This document shows positions 9,318 to 18,267 of a stretch of DNA of 64,000 bases, one piece after another. Below the pieces are notes generated by a model that was not told where the DNA came from, did no database searches, and was given only the letters and a program-made list of their open reading frames with translations. A program made the position numbers and the translations under genes. Origin of the DNA: Henriciella algicola (lineage in GTDB: Bacteria > Pseudomonadota > Alphaproteobacteria > Caulobacterales > Hyphomonadaceae); the NCBI RefSeq assembly GCF_003576245.1, contig NZ_QWGA01000003.1:186001-250000 (forward strand), written 5' to 3'. The stretch's first letter is position 1. Every line of letters begins with the position of its first letter.

Positions 9318-10373
9318 AGCAAGCTTCAGCGCCTTCCTGAACACACTCGGCAGAGCGTCTGCCACACTGCCTGAATCGCGCAGCTCATACCCATCCGGAA
9401 GCGCGCCTTCGCTCTCGACGGTCAGCACTCTCAGGCGCAGTTCGAAATGAGTGAAGACGTGTTTGACCTCACCTATCTCTTGCGCGCCCTCAATCCAATC
9501 CAGCCGGCCAGCTTTGCCATCCTCGCGCCATTCCGTGGTGGGAAGGCCGAGCATGCCGCCAAGCAGACCCTGCGACGGACGTGTCTCCACGGCGACGCCT
9601 GATGCCCCGCGCACGATGTAGACCTCACCGAACCTGACCGGCTTGGCTTTCTTGGCTGGCTTCATCGGATAGCGCTCTGGCTCGCCTTCCGCATGAGCCG
9701 CGCACCATGCCCGCAAAGGGCAGATCAGGCAGTTGGGGCGTTTTGGCGTGCAGATGGTGGCGCCGAGGTCCATCAGGGCTTCTGCGAACTCCCCCGGCCT
9801 GTCTTCGGGAACAAGCTCACCCACCAGGTCCGCGATGCGCCGCTTCTCGTCTTTCCACTCACCCTTGGCGGCAAGGATGCGGGCGAAGACGCGGTCGACA
9901 TTGCCGTCGACGGCAGCGGCGCGTTGGTTGAAGGCCAGCGCTGCGACGGCCCCCGCCGTGTAAGGCCCGATGCCCGGCAGTTCCCGAAGGCCCGCCTCAG
10001 TTCTTGGCCAGCTGCCCCTCGCAGCGACTTCACGCGCACATTTCAGGAGGTTGCGAGCACGGGCGTAATAGCCAAGGCCGGCCCATGCCGCCATGACGTC
10101 CCCATCTTCAGCTGAGGCCAGTGCCTCTACCGTCGGCCATGTCCGGGTGAATGCTTCGAAATACCCAGCCGCATGCGGCACTGTGGTCTGCTGCAGCATG
10201 ATCTCCGCCAGCCAGACGCGATAAGGGTCGGGGACGACACCGCGGCCGCGCTCACCCGGGCCAATCCGCCAGGGCAGCGTGCGCGCATGACGCCCATACC
10301 AGTCAAGAAGTGCATCAGGCAGCCCGTCAAAGCGCGCGCCAGCCGCAGAAGCGGCCTTTTCTCGTTTCGCCAT
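9312..10373 (-). CDS. mutY: A/G-specific adenine DNA glycosylase MutY
   Basis: Excises adenine mispaired with 8-oxoguanine. The product is 353 residues when started at ATG 10373. The HhH-GPD fold shows the catalytic Glu57 in LAEIMLQQTT, the helix-hairpin-helix LPGIGPYTAGA and the catalytic Asp in AVDGNVDRVFARIL. The 4Fe-4S loop is CTPKRPNCLICPLRAWC (C-x6-C-x2-C-x5-C). A NUDIX-like C-terminal domain follows (about residues 225-350). The reading frame stays open upstream to 10688, but that part is the shadow of the divergent dciA gene. ATG 10394 is another possible start. Neither start has a clear ribosome-binding site. Confidence 0.94.
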   Translation of the reverse strand: MAKREKAASAAGARFDGLPDALLDWYGRHARTLPWRIGPGERGRGVVPDPYRVWLAEIMLQQTTVPHAAGYFEAFTRTWPTVEALASAEDGDVMAAWAGLGYYARARNLLKCAREVAARGSWPRTEAGLRELPGIGPYTAGAVAALAFNQRAAAVDGNVDRVFARILAAKGEWKDEKRRIADLVGELVPEDRPGEFAEALMDLGATICTPKRPNCLICPLRAWCAAHAEGEPERYPMKPAKKAKPVRFGEVYIVRGASGVAVETRPSQGLLGGMLGLPTTEWREDGKAGRLDWIEGAQEIGEVKHVFTHFELRLRVLTVESEGALPDGYELRDSGSVADALPSVFRKALKLAS

Positions 10374-10959
10374 GCAGGGCACAATCACGTTCATGGTGAT
10401 GAGATCAAGCCTCGACCCGCTGGAAGAAGCCCGTGCCCGGATCAGGCTGCGCCATGCCCGCGCCAAACCGGTTGCCCCCGCCCCAAAGACGATCGGCACA
10501 CTCAGCCAGCGCATCACCCGCGACCGCGTGCCGGACAAGGGCCCGGCAATCGGCCGGCTAAAGCTGATCTGGGCCGAAACCGTCGGCTCGCAGATCGCAA
10601 GAGTTTGTGAGCCAGAGAAAGTCGGCTCTGGCGGCAAGGGCAAGGGGCGCGTCCTCACCGTGACCTGCATCCCAGCAGCCTCGACCATGATCCAGCATCA
10701 GAGTGAGCTGATCCGCCAGCGTGTTTCTGTGGCACTGGGCGGCGATATCTCCGAAATCCGGATCAAGCAGGGGCCGCTTGCGCGCCAACCTGCTCCGAAG
10801 CCTGTACGAACGCGCCGTCCCCTGACAGCCGAGGAGCGCGCCGCACTGGAGGCTTCAGTTGCGAAGATAGAAGATCGCGCCTTGCGAGAGGCGGTTTTGG
10901 CGCTGGGCGAAGCTGTGCTAGCCAGCGACGAGACAACTAATTTGCCGGATCACCCCTGA
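10372..10959 (+). CDS. dciA: DUF721/DciA family protein (probable DnaB helicase loader)
   Basis: A 195-residue protein with a DUF721 domain (about residues 40-135, for example LKLIWAETVGSQIARVCEPE and LTVTCIPAASTMIQHQSELI), followed by a charged helical tail. DciA proteins load the replicative helicase DnaB in bacteria lacking DnaC or DnaI. Possible starts are ATG 10372, 10393 and 10399; the first overlaps the mutY start codon on the other strand by two bases, and none has a good ribosome-binding site. The order mutY-dciA-dsbA-smc recurs in alphaproteobacteria, which supports the call. Family membership is firm; the loader role is inferred from the family. Confidence 0.85.
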   Translation: MQGTITFMVMRSSLDPLEEARARIRLRHARAKPVAPAPKTIGTLSQRITRDRVPDKGPAIGRLKLIWAETVGSQIARVCEPEKVGSGGKGKGRVLTVTCIPAASTMIQHQSELIRQRVSVALGGDISEIRIKQGPLARQPAPKPVRTRRPLTAEERAALEASVAKIEDRALREAVLALGEAVLASDETTNLPDHP

Positions 10960-10996
10960 CCGGCCCCTGACCTACCAATCCTGAAGAGAAGACGTC

Positions 10997-11794
10997 ATGA
11001 AAATGAACACCCTGACCCGCCGGACCTCCATTCTGGCTGCATCCTTCCTGATGATGGCTGCCTGCGGGGCCTCAGGCGATGAAAGCGGCGAAGGTCCGAA
11101 CAGTGCGGCCCTTCAGGAAATTTCGCTTGGTGAGGCGGATGCGCCGGTCACAATCGTCGAGTACGCCTCCTGGACCTGCCCGGCCTGTCTCCAGTTCCAC
11201 AATGATGTCGTTGGCAATCTGAAAGACGAGTATGTCGACACCGGCAAGGTCCGCTACGTCTTCCGCGAATTTCCGACGGCACCGGCAAACATCTCCGTCG
11301 CAGGCTTTGCAATCGCGCGCTGCGCAGGCGAAGACCGCTACTATGACGTTCTCGATGAGCTTTTCTCACGCCAGACCGCCATTCTCAGCCTTGCGCGCCA
11401 AGGCGGCCAGGTGAAGCAAGCTCTGCAGCAGATCGGCGCCAATCACGGCATCACGGATGAGGCCGAGTTTGATGCCTGTCTTGAGAACTCCGACATCCGC
11501 CGTGCGATCTCAGCATCCGTCGCCGCCGGTGATGATGCAGGCGTGAACGCAACGCCGACCCTCTTCCTCAACGGCGAGCAGCTCGAAGGGTATGAGTGGC
11601 GTCAGTGGCCAGCCATGCAGGCCATGCTCGACGAAGCCCTTGGTGAAGATGCGCCAGAAACTGCCACCGAAGCGAGCATGGAAGAGGCTGAAACCCCCGC
11701 CATGACTGACGAGGGCGACATGTCAGGCGAATCTATGAACAGTGACACTGAGTCCATGGACGAAACCGAAGGTGAGGCTGCGCCGCAGCAATAA
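10997..11794 (+). CDS. DsbA-family thiol:disulfide oxidoreductase lipoprotein
   Basis: A 265-residue periplasmic thioredoxin-fold protein that probably forms or reshuffles disulfide bonds. A lipoprotein signal ends in LMMAACG (lipidated Cys23). The redox motif is CPAC at residues 61-64 in YASWTCPACLQFH, and the cis-proline loop is GVNATPTLFLNG. The last 50 residues are an acidic tail rich in methionine, serine and glutamate (for example GDMSGESMNSDTESMDETEG), outside the family fold. It sits 37 bases after dciA and 27 bases before smc. No DsbB is visible. Confidence 0.92.
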   Translation: MKMNTLTRRTSILAASFLMMAACGASGDESGEGPNSAALQEISLGEADAPVTIVEYASWTCPACLQFHNDVVGNLKDEYVDTGKVRYVFREFPTAPANISVAGFAIARCAGEDRYYDVLDELFSRQTAILSLARQGGQVKQALQQIGANHGITDEAEFDACLENSDIRRAISASVAAGDDAGVNATPTLFLNGEQLEGYEWRQWPAMQAMLDEALGEDAPETATEASMEEAETPAMTDEGDMSGESMNSDTESMDETEGEAAPQQ

Positions 11795-11821
11795 GCCTTC
11801 CATTCAGTTGGGGAGCCTGCA

Positions 11822-14800
11822 TTGCACATTTCAGAACTGCGCATTGCAGGCTTCAAATCCTTTGTTGAACCCCAGGAAGTCCCCATCCATCCGGGCCTGA
11901 CAGGCATTGTCGGCCCGAATGGATGCGGCAAGTCCAACCTTCTCGAAGCCCTGCGCTGGGCCATGGGCGCCAGTTCCGCCAAGGCCATGCGCGGCGGCGA
12001 GATGGACGATCTCATCTTTTCCGGCTCGCAAAGCCGCCCGGCCCGTGAGCTGGCTGAAGTCACCCTCGTTCTCGACAATTCGGACCGCACCGCGCCGCCG
12101 GAGTTCAATGCCTCCGACACGCTGGAAGTCGTGCGCCGCCTCAAACGGGGTGCTGGTTCGACTTACAAGCTCAATGGGCGGACGGTACGCGGCAAGGACA
12201 TCCAGCTCATCTTTGCGGATGCTTCTACAGGCGCGAACTCTCCTTCTCTGGTTCGTCAGGGCCAGATTTCGGAACTTATCGGGTCCAAGCCACAGAACCG
12301 TCGCCGCATCCTAGAGGAAGCCGCCGGTATCGCGGGCCTCAATACCCGCCGCCACGAAGCCGAGCTGAAGCTGCGCGCCGCTGAAACCAATCTCGAACGG
12401 CTCTCTGAAGTCTCGGCCGAGGTAGAACGACAGCTCGAAAGCCTGAAACGTCAGGCCCGTAAAGCACGAAAATACAAAGAGCTTTCAGACAAGATCGCCG
12501 CTCTGGAAGCCTTCCTCGCCCATCTTCGCTGGCAGGCGGCCACTGAAGCCAAAATACTCGCTGAAGAAGAACTCATCCGCTGCCGCGACGCCGTCGAGAC
12601 GCTGACCCGCGCGTCTGCCATCGCAGAGACCCGCCGCATAGAAGCTGGCGATGGCATCCAGCCTCTGCGCAATGTCGAAGCGGCCATTTCCGGAAAGCTT
12701 GGCCAGGCCAAGATCGACCTTGCCCGCCTTGAAACCGAGCGAAAGACCGCTGCCGAGCTGTTAGCCCGCCATGAGAGCGAAGCGCGCCGGATCATGTCCG
12801 ATATCGAGCGCGAGCAATCGCAGAAGGAAGAAGCCGAAAACGCCCTTGCCGAAGCGCGTGAAACGCTGGCCGCGCTGCCGACTGAAGACCCGGAAGCGAA
12901 TGAAGAACTGGAAGCTGACGCAAAGCAGAAGCTGGAACAGGCCCGCACGGAACTCGAGGCTGCGCAGACACGCGCTGATGAGCTTGGCGGCAAGCTCGCC
13001 GAGCTGAGAGCGGCGCGTCAGGCGGCCGAAGCCAATGCGAACCAGCAGCGCCGCCGTAAGCAGTCGCTTGAAAGCGATGCCGCCCGGCTTCGCCAGCAGC
13101 TGGGTGATATGCCGGACACAGCTGCGCTGGCTGAACGCCTCGCGACTGCCGAAAAGGCTGAAGAGGCCGCAGAGATCGCGCTGCATGATGCAGAGCGTGC
13201 CGTGGACGCGGCCGACGAGGCCTTGGTCGAAGCCCGAGCCAGCGAAACCGCAGCCCAAGGCCCACGCAATCAGGCAGACCAGGCGGTGCGGACGCTGGAG
13301 TCGGAAATTGCAGGCCTCAAACGCCTGCTTCAGCCGTCCAGCGGCCCCAAGGCGCCGCCCGTTATCGACCGGATACGCTCTGATGATGGCTATGAGAAAG
13401 CCGTCGCCGCCGCGCTTGGTGATGACCTTCAGGCATCAACCCGGTCTGATTCGCCGCTTTATTGGGGCGGTAGCTCAATTGAGACACCCGACCTGCCAGA
13501 GGGCGCCGAGCCGCTTTCGACTCATGTCGAAGCGCCGGTCGAACTCGCCGTGCGTCTTTCGCAATGCGGCGTTGTTCCGGCCGAGATGGGACCACGCCTT
13601 GCAGCTCATCTGAAGCCCGGCCAGCGGCTCGTTTCCGTTGAAGGGCATCTCTGGCGCTGGGATGGCTTTACCCGCACGCCTGACGCTCCCGTTTCTGCCG
13701 CTGAACGCCTCGCGCAGCAGGCGCGTCTCGATGCAGCAGAGGCCGAAATCGGCCCCGCCCGCAATCGCCTCGAATCGGCGACGGCTGAGCTGTCTGAAGC
13801 GCGGGAAAACCGCGAGAGCGCCGAACGCGACCTGAAGGACGCGCGCCAGCAAGTCTCTCCAAAAGCCTCTGAGCTTAACCGCGCCCGCTCTGCCACCGCA
13901 GAAGCCCGGCAAGCCGCTGAGCGCGCCGACGTGAAGCGCGAATCAGCCAGCGAAGCGCTCGCCCGTGTCGAATCAGACCTACGCGGCGTCGAGGATGCGC
14001 TGGAATCAGTTTCCATCGGCGGTGCGCCAGAAGATCTCGCAGAGCTTGAGGCTGAACTCGCCGAAGCACGCGAAGCCCTCGCCCGCGCCCGCAGCGACGA
14101 AACCGAATATCGCGGCCAGCTGGCCGACATTACCCGCAACCGGGAACAGGCCATCGCCCGGCGTGAAGGCCTCGCCCGCGACGTTGAGCGGTGGGAAAGG
14201 CGATTCGCAGCAAGCGAGCAGCGCCTCGAAGACCTTCTTGCCCGGCGCCGTGAGGCGGCTGGCGAGGCAGTGGCCGCGCGTGCGAAGCCTGAAGACATGC
14301 AGGCCGACATCGACGCGCTCGCCAAGCGGGTCGAGACGCTGGAAGAAGAGCGCCGCGTCGCCGCTGATGCCCTGGCAGAGAAAGAAGCCTCTTTGCGCGA
14401 GAGCGAGACAGAAGCCCGCGAGGCTTCGAATGCCGCCGTCGAAGCCCGCGAAGCGCTCGCCGGCGCCAAGGTGCGGGTCGAGAATGCCGAGGCCCGCCTG
14501 ACCGATGCGGTCGAAGCGGCTCGCAACCAGTTCCAGCGCGCCCCGGCCGGCCTCATCACGCTCGCCCGTGCAGGGCTTGAGGACGAAGAGATTGAAAGCC
14601 TCGATCCGTCAGAAGCGGAACGCCAGCTCGACTTCCTTCGCCGTGACCGCGACCAGCTCGGCGGCGTCAATATGGAAGCCGAAGCCGAGGCCGAGGAGCT
14701 TGCAGAGCGTCTCGGCACGCAGGCAACCGAGAAAGACGATCTGATAAAGGCCATCGCCCGCCTGCGCGAAGGTGTCATGGCGCTCAATGATGAAGGGCGT

Positions 14801-15283
14801 GCACGCCTGCTTGAAGCCTTCGAGCGGGTCAATGAGCATTTCAAAGCGCTGTTCACCACGCTCTTCCGGGGAGGTGAGGCAGAGCTTCGCCTGATTGACG
14901 ATGAAGACCCGCTCAATGCCGGCCTTGAGATCATGGCTCAGCCGCCGGGCAAACGCCTCGGCACGCTGTCGCTCATGTCGGGTGGTGAGCAGGCCCTGAC
15001 GGCGACGGCACTGATCTTCGCCGTCTTCCTGTCGCGACCTGCCCCGATCTGTGTGCTGGACGAGGTGGACGCACCGCTCGATGACGCCAATGTCGACCGC
15101 TATTGCCGCCTGCTCGACGAGATGCGCCGCCGCACCAATACACGCTTCATCGTCATCACCCACAATCCGGTCACGATGAGCCGTATGGACCGCCTGTTCG
15201 GTGTGACCATGCGCGAGAAGGGCGTGTCCAAACTGGTCTCCGTCGACCTCGATGCCGCCGAAGAGCTGGTCGCAGCCGAATAG
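11822..15283 (+). CDS. smc: Chromosome segregation protein SMC
   Basis: The 1153-residue ATPase of the condensin-like SMC-ScpAB complex that organises and segregates the chromosome. The N-terminal Walker A is IVGPNGCGKSNLLEALRW (about residues 28-45). Long coiled coils, rich in Ala/Glu/Arg, occupy about 165-495 and 655-1000, flanking a hinge at roughly 500-650 that begins near PPVIDRIRSDDGYEKAVAA. The ABC signature LMSGGEQALTATAL is near residue 1050 and Walker B with the D-loop, CVLDEVDAPLDDAN, near 1077. The start is TTG 11822, preceded by GGGGAG at seven bases; there is no ATG that would keep the first strand MHISELRIAGFKSF intact. The length is normal for the family. Confidence 0.97.
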   Translation: MHISELRIAGFKSFVEPQEVPIHPGLTGIVGPNGCGKSNLLEALRWAMGASSAKAMRGGEMDDLIFSGSQSRPARELAEVTLVLDNSDRTAPPEFNASDTLEVVRRLKRGAGSTYKLNGRTVRGKDIQLIFADASTGANSPSLVRQGQISELIGSKPQNRRRILEEAAGIAGLNTRRHEAELKLRAAETNLERLSEVSAEVERQLESLKRQARKARKYKELSDKIAALEAFLAHLRWQAATEAKILAEEELIRCRDAVETLTRASAIAETRRIEAGDGIQPLRNVEAAISGKLGQAKIDLARLETERKTAAELLARHESEARRIMSDIEREQSQKEEAENALAEARETLAALPTEDPEANEELEADAKQKLEQARTELEAAQTRADELGGKLAELRAARQAAEANANQQRRRKQSLESDAARLRQQLGDMPDTAALAERLATAEKAEEAAEIALHDAERAVDAADEALVEARASETAAQGPRNQADQAVRTLESEIAGLKRLLQPSSGPKAPPVIDRIRSDDGYEKAVAAALGDDLQASTRSDSPLYWGGSSIETPDLPEGAEPLSTHVEAPVELAVRLSQCGVVPAEMGPRLAAHLKPGQRLVSVEGHLWRWDGFTRTPDAPVSAAERLAQQARLDAAEAEIGPARNRLESATAELSEARENRESAERDLKDARQQVSPKASELNRARSATAEARQAAERADVKRESASEALARVESDLRGVEDALESVSIGGAPEDLAELEAELAEAREALARARSDETEYRGQLADITRNREQAIARREGLARDVERWERRFAASEQRLEDLLARRREAAGEAVAARAKPEDMQADIDALAKRVETLEEERRVAADALAEKEASLRESETEAREASNAAVEAREALAGAKVRVENAEARLTDAVEAARNQFQRAPAGLITLARAGLEDEEIESLDPSEAERQLDFLRRDRDQLGGVNMEAEAEAEELAERLGTQATEKDDLIKAIARLREGVMALNDEGRARLLEAFERVNEHFKALFTTLFRGGEAELRLIDDEDPLNAGLEIMAQPPGKRLGTLSLMSGGEQALTATALIFAVFLSRPAPICVLDEVDAPLDDANVDRYCRLLDEMRRRTNTRFIVITHNPVTMSRMDRLFGVTMREKGVSKLVSVDLDAAEELVAAE

Positions 15284-15353
15284 GCGCATGCGTCAAAAGC
15301 GCAGCTGGCACTTTTTCCATTTAAATCAAACGTTTGCACGAAAACCGGTCGGC

Positions 15354-15382
15354 TTGACTTGGCCACCCCCCTCCAATAGCTT
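15354..15382 (+). promoter_or_regulatory. Candidate sigma-70-type promoter for the F0 ATP synthase operon
   Basis: TTGACT (15354-15359) and TAGCTT (15377-15382) are separated by 17 bases in the gap between smc and atpI. A transcript would start near 15389 and leave a leader of about 55 bases before ATG 15445, which fits that start better than ATG 15397. This is read from spacing and consensus only. Confidence 0.45.
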
Positions 15383-15444
15383 CCGGCTCGAAAGACATGG
15401 GGTCCTCCCCGGGTCTGTATCGAGCGGCATTTAGGCGATTCCCC

Positions 15445-15804
15445 ATGGCCGGTCCTGAGCGTGATGATCTTTCAGAGCGGATTGCGAAAGCGCAGGCCGA
15501 CAATGACGCGCGGGAAGCCAGGAAGCGAAAGCGCGAGGCAGATCAGGAGAATGTGAACTCAGGGGCTGGCATGGCCTTGCGCTACGGCGCGGAGATGGCC
15601 GGCTGCGTCGTGATCGGACTGCTTATCGGATACTGGTTCGATAAGGTTTTCGGCACAGAGCCCTGGGGACTGCTTGTCTGGCTGGGATTCGGCCTTGCAG
15701 CCGGAATCCTTAGTGTTATACGCGCCTATCGCCAGCTAACGGCATATGCGGAAACTCAGGGAACGGACCAGACCAAGGGTCCGGAAAACAGGAAACAGGG
15801 CTGA
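15445..15804 (+). CDS. atpI: ATP synthase protein I (AtpI/AtpZ-like assembly factor)
   Basis: A 119-residue membrane protein with a charged N-terminal half (ERIAKAQADNDAREARK) and two hydrophobic helices (about residues 50-70 and 80-100, with GLLIGYWFDKVFGTEPWG between them). This matches AtpI of alphaproteobacterial F0 operons, which helps c-ring assembly or magnesium supply. ATG 15445 is chosen because a start at 15397 would lie almost at the predicted transcription start. Its TGA overlaps the ATG of atpB (TGATG), so the two genes are likely translationally coupled. Confidence 0.85.
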   Translation: MAGPERDDLSERIAKAQADNDAREARKRKREADQENVNSGAGMALRYGAEMAGCVVIGLLIGYWFDKVFGTEPWGLLVWLGFGLAAGILSVIRAYRQLTAYAETQGTDQTKGPENRKQG

Positions 15805-16583
15805 TGAACCTCTCCTTCCACCAGATGGCTGACCCGATGAGCCAGTTCGAAGTGAAGAAACTCTTCGAACTTCAAATTGGCGGCATCGATCTTTCGTTCA
15901 CCAACGCAGCTTTCTACATGCTGCTGGGCGTTTCGCTGATCATCGTTTTCTTCGGCCTTGCAGCGTCGCGCGGCAAGCTCATCCCATCGCGTTCGCAGTC
16001 CATCGCTGAGATCGGCTATGGCTTCGTGGCCAATATGGTCCGCAGCACTGCGGGCGAGGAAGGCCTCAAATTCTTCCCGTTCGTGTTCACGCTCTTCTTC
16101 TTCGTGTTCTTCGCGAACATGATCGGCATGGTGCCGTACGCCTTCACGACAACCAGCCATATCGTCGTCACCGGGGCGCTGGCCCTGCTCGTGATCTCCA
16201 TCGTGATCATTTATGGTCTCTACAAGAACGGCTTGAAATTCTTCAAACTCTTCGCCCCGTCCGGCGCCCCCTTCTTCATCTATCTCATTCTCGTGCCGAT
16301 CGAGGTCATCTCCTTCATCGCACGTCCTGTGACACTGGCGCTTCGTCTCTTCGCGAACATGCTTGCCGGTCACATCATGCTGAAGCTGTTCGCCACCTTT
16401 GCTGCCCAGCTGTTCGCTGCGGCGCTGGCTGGCACGGCGCTCCTCGGTGTTGTCGGTGTGCTCGCCTTTGCAATGGGCATCGCCATCAACGCGCTTGAAC
16501 TTCTCGTTGCAGGCCTTCAGGCTTACATCTTCGCGATCCTGACCTGCGTCTATCTCAACGACGCGCTTCACCCATCGCACTAG
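15804..16583 (+). CDS. atpB: F0F1 ATP synthase subunit a
   Basis: The 259-residue subunit a of the F0 proton channel in the inner membrane. The essential arginine that faces the c-ring is in RPVTLALRLFANMLAGHIM, and the C-terminal helix pair ends with LVAGLQAYIFAILTCVYLND, both diagnostic. Five to six membrane helices are visible from about residue 28 on. It directly follows atpI and precedes atpE by 112 bases. Confidence 0.97.
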   Translation: MNLSFHQMADPMSQFEVKKLFELQIGGIDLSFTNAAFYMLLGVSLIIVFFGLAASRGKLIPSRSQSIAEIGYGFVANMVRSTAGEEGLKFFPFVFTLFFFVFFANMIGMVPYAFTTTSHIVVTGALALLVISIVIIYGLYKNGLKFFKLFAPSGAPFFIYLILVPIEVISFIARPVTLALRLFANMLAGHIMLKLFATFAAQLFAAALAGTALLGVVGVLAFAMGIAINALELLVAGLQAYIFAILTCVYLNDALHPSH

Positions 16584-16695
16584 TTTCTCGCCGGTGCGGC
16601 CAAAAGAGCCGCGCCTCAACACTTGACGCGCCCCGCCGAACAGGCTTCACGGGCATCAAATCGAACCAACGCCAATCCCTCAAAGGAGACACGAA

Positions 16696-16932
16696 ATGGA
16701 AGGCGATATCGCTCTTGGCCTCAAATATGTTGGTGCAGGCCTCGCAACTCTCGGCATGATCGGTGCCGCGCTCGGTGTGGGCAACATCTTTGCCAGCTTC
16801 CTTGACGCTGCCATGCGCAACCCATCGGCTGCTCCTCAGCAGACCGGTAACCTCTTCATCGGTATGGCCCTTGCTGAAGCTCTCGGCATCCTGGCCTTCC
16901 TGGTGTCCGTCCTGATCCTCTTCGTCGTCTAA
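16696..16932 (+). CDS. atpE: F0F1 ATP synthase subunit c
   Basis: The 78-residue c-ring subunit with two membrane helices joined by a polar loop containing AMRNPSAAPQQ. The proton-carrying glutamate is in IGMALAEALGILAF. No sodium-binding signature is apparent, so proton coupling is expected. ATG 16696 follows AAAGGAG. Subunit c is made in many copies per complex, and the good ribosome-binding site fits that need. Confidence 0.97.
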   Translation: MEGDIALGLKYVGAGLATLGMIGAALGVGNIFASFLDAAMRNPSAAPQQTGNLFIGMALAEALGILAFLVSVLILFVV

Positions 16933-17024
16933 CGAAGACTTTTCCGGACTATTGATTTGGACTGGCCCGTCGCATTGACTGCGCGCGGGCCAGTCTCAAC
17001 CATTCAGACTGATAAGGTCGCGCC

Positions 17025-17573
17025 ATGAATTTCCTGTCGCTTGCAGCTCCGGCCGCTAACGGCGAAGCCGCCGGTGGGGCCTCTTTCCCGCCGTTCGATC
17101 CGTGGCATTTCCCGTCACAGCTCTTCTGGCTGGCCATCCTGTTTGGTATTCTCTACCTCGCGCTCTCGCGTTTCATTCTGCCTAAGCTTGGCGGCGTGAT
17201 CGAGAACCGCGAAGACACGATTGCTGACTCGCTTGATGAAGCTGCACGTCTTAACGAGCAGTCCAAGGAAGCGAAGCAACAGCAGGACCTCGCGCTTGCA
17301 GAAGCACGCGGCAAAGCCCGCGACACCGCTGACAAGGCCCGCGAAAAAGTTGAAGCAGAGATCGCGGCTGAAACCGCCAAGGTCGACGCTGATCTCGGTG
17401 AGCGCCTCGCAGAGGCTGAAGCCCGTATCCAGACGCTTCGCACCAACGCCATGTCGAATGTCGAACAGATTGCGACCTCCGCGACGCAAGCCATGCTTGG
17501 CCGTCTCGGCGTGACTGTGACAGAAGCCGACGCCCGTCAGGCCGTCGCCCGTAACACCCAGCAGGAAGGCTAG
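17025..17573 (+). CDS. atpF': F0F1 ATP synthase subunit b' (second b-type stator subunit)
   Basis: A 182-residue stator subunit. A short Ala-rich N-terminus is followed by FPPFDPWHFPSQLFWLAILF and a single membrane helix, the usual b' opening, and then by a long Ala/Glu/Lys coiled coil (about residues 60-165) that reaches along F1. Alphaproteobacteria use a b/b' heterodimer where many bacteria use two copies of b. It lies seven bases before atpF. Confidence 0.93.
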   Translation: MNFLSLAAPAANGEAAGGASFPPFDPWHFPSQLFWLAILFGILYLALSRFILPKLGGVIENREDTIADSLDEAARLNEQSKEAKQQQDLALAEARGKARDTADKAREKVEAEIAAETAKVDADLGERLAEAEARIQTLRTNAMSNVEQIATSATQAMLGRLGVTVTEADARQAVARNTQQEG

Positions 17574-17579
17574 ACGATC

Positions 17580-18182
17580 ATGACGATTGGACGTTTTTCA
17601 TCCATGCTGACCGCCGCAGCCCTTGCTGCACCGCTCGCGCTTGCTGCGCCTGCCGGCGAAGCTGGCTACGAGACCAAGACCGGCTTTGGCAACCTCGCCT
17701 ACCCGTTCACGGATGCGGCGACCAATTTCGCATTCGCGGCCTTCGTAGTCTTCCTCCTGATCGCGATCTCGCTCGGCGGTCTCAAAGCGATCACGTCTGC
17801 CCTCGACGGCCGCGCTGATGAGATCAAGCGCCAGCTCGATGAATCGCGCCAGCTTCGTGAAGAAGCCGCTGCTGCCCTTGCTGAGGCAGAGCGCAAGCAG
17901 AAAGAAGCTGACCAGGCTGCTGAAGAGATGATCAAGCAGGCCAAGGCCGATGCCAAAATGATGGTTGAGCAGGCCCGCAAGGATCTCGCAGAGAAGGTTG
18001 CCCGCCGCGAAGCACAGGCTGAGGCCCGTATCGCGCGCGCCGAAGCCGAAGCGACCAATGATGTGCGCCGCGCCGCTGCAAACGCTGCAACCCGCGCCTC
18101 GAAGGACATCGTCGCCAATTCACCTCAGCGCGGTGACCTCTTTACCAAAGCGCTGACCGACATCGAGAAAGCGTTGAACTAG
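17580..18182 (+). CDS. atpF: F0F1 ATP synthase subunit b
   Basis: A 200-residue stator subunit. An N-terminal hydrophobic stretch (residues 8-25) looks like a signal or a first helix, then the main membrane helix lies at about 50-70 (NFAFAAFVVFLLIAISLG), then a coiled coil rich in Ala/Glu/Lys/Arg to the end. It is the last gene of the F0 operon; no delta, alpha, gamma, beta or epsilon genes follow, in line with the separate F0 and F1 operons of alphaproteobacteria. Confidence 0.93.
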   Translation: MTIGRFSSMLTAAALAAPLALAAPAGEAGYETKTGFGNLAYPFTDAATNFAFAAFVVFLLIAISLGGLKAITSALDGRADEIKRQLDESRQLREEAAAALAEAERKQKEADQAAEEMIKQAKADAKMMVEQARKDLAEKVARREAQAEARIARAEAEATNDVRRAAANAATRASKDIVANSPQRGDLFTKALTDIEKALN

Positions 18183-18220
18183 CGCAGACTGCCATCCGGC
18201 AAACTCGTACCAGAACAACG

Positions 18221-18249
18221 AACGCCCTGCTCTTCAGCAGGGCGTTTTC
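18221..18249 (+). terminator. Intrinsic terminator of the F0 ATP synthase operon
   Basis: A perfect 11-base-pair stem AACGCCCTGCT / AGCAGGGCGTT closes on a CTTC tetraloop and is followed by a short T tract, 38 bases after atpF. The A/T-rich stem ends make it usable from the other strand too, where the membrane protein gene ends at 18268. Confidence 0.92.
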
Positions 18250-18267
18250 ATATGTGGGATAGCACTT

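Noticed and set aside
10374-10688. A 105-residue N-terminal extension of MutY
   Set aside because: This stretch is the coding region of dciA read backwards; MutY proteins are about 350 residues long.
13606-14934. A 442-residue open frame on the minus strand, very rich in Ser, Ala and Arg
   Set aside because: It is the reverse shadow of the smc coiled-coil region; low-complexity Ser/Arg composition arises from the Ala/Glu-rich codons on the true strand.
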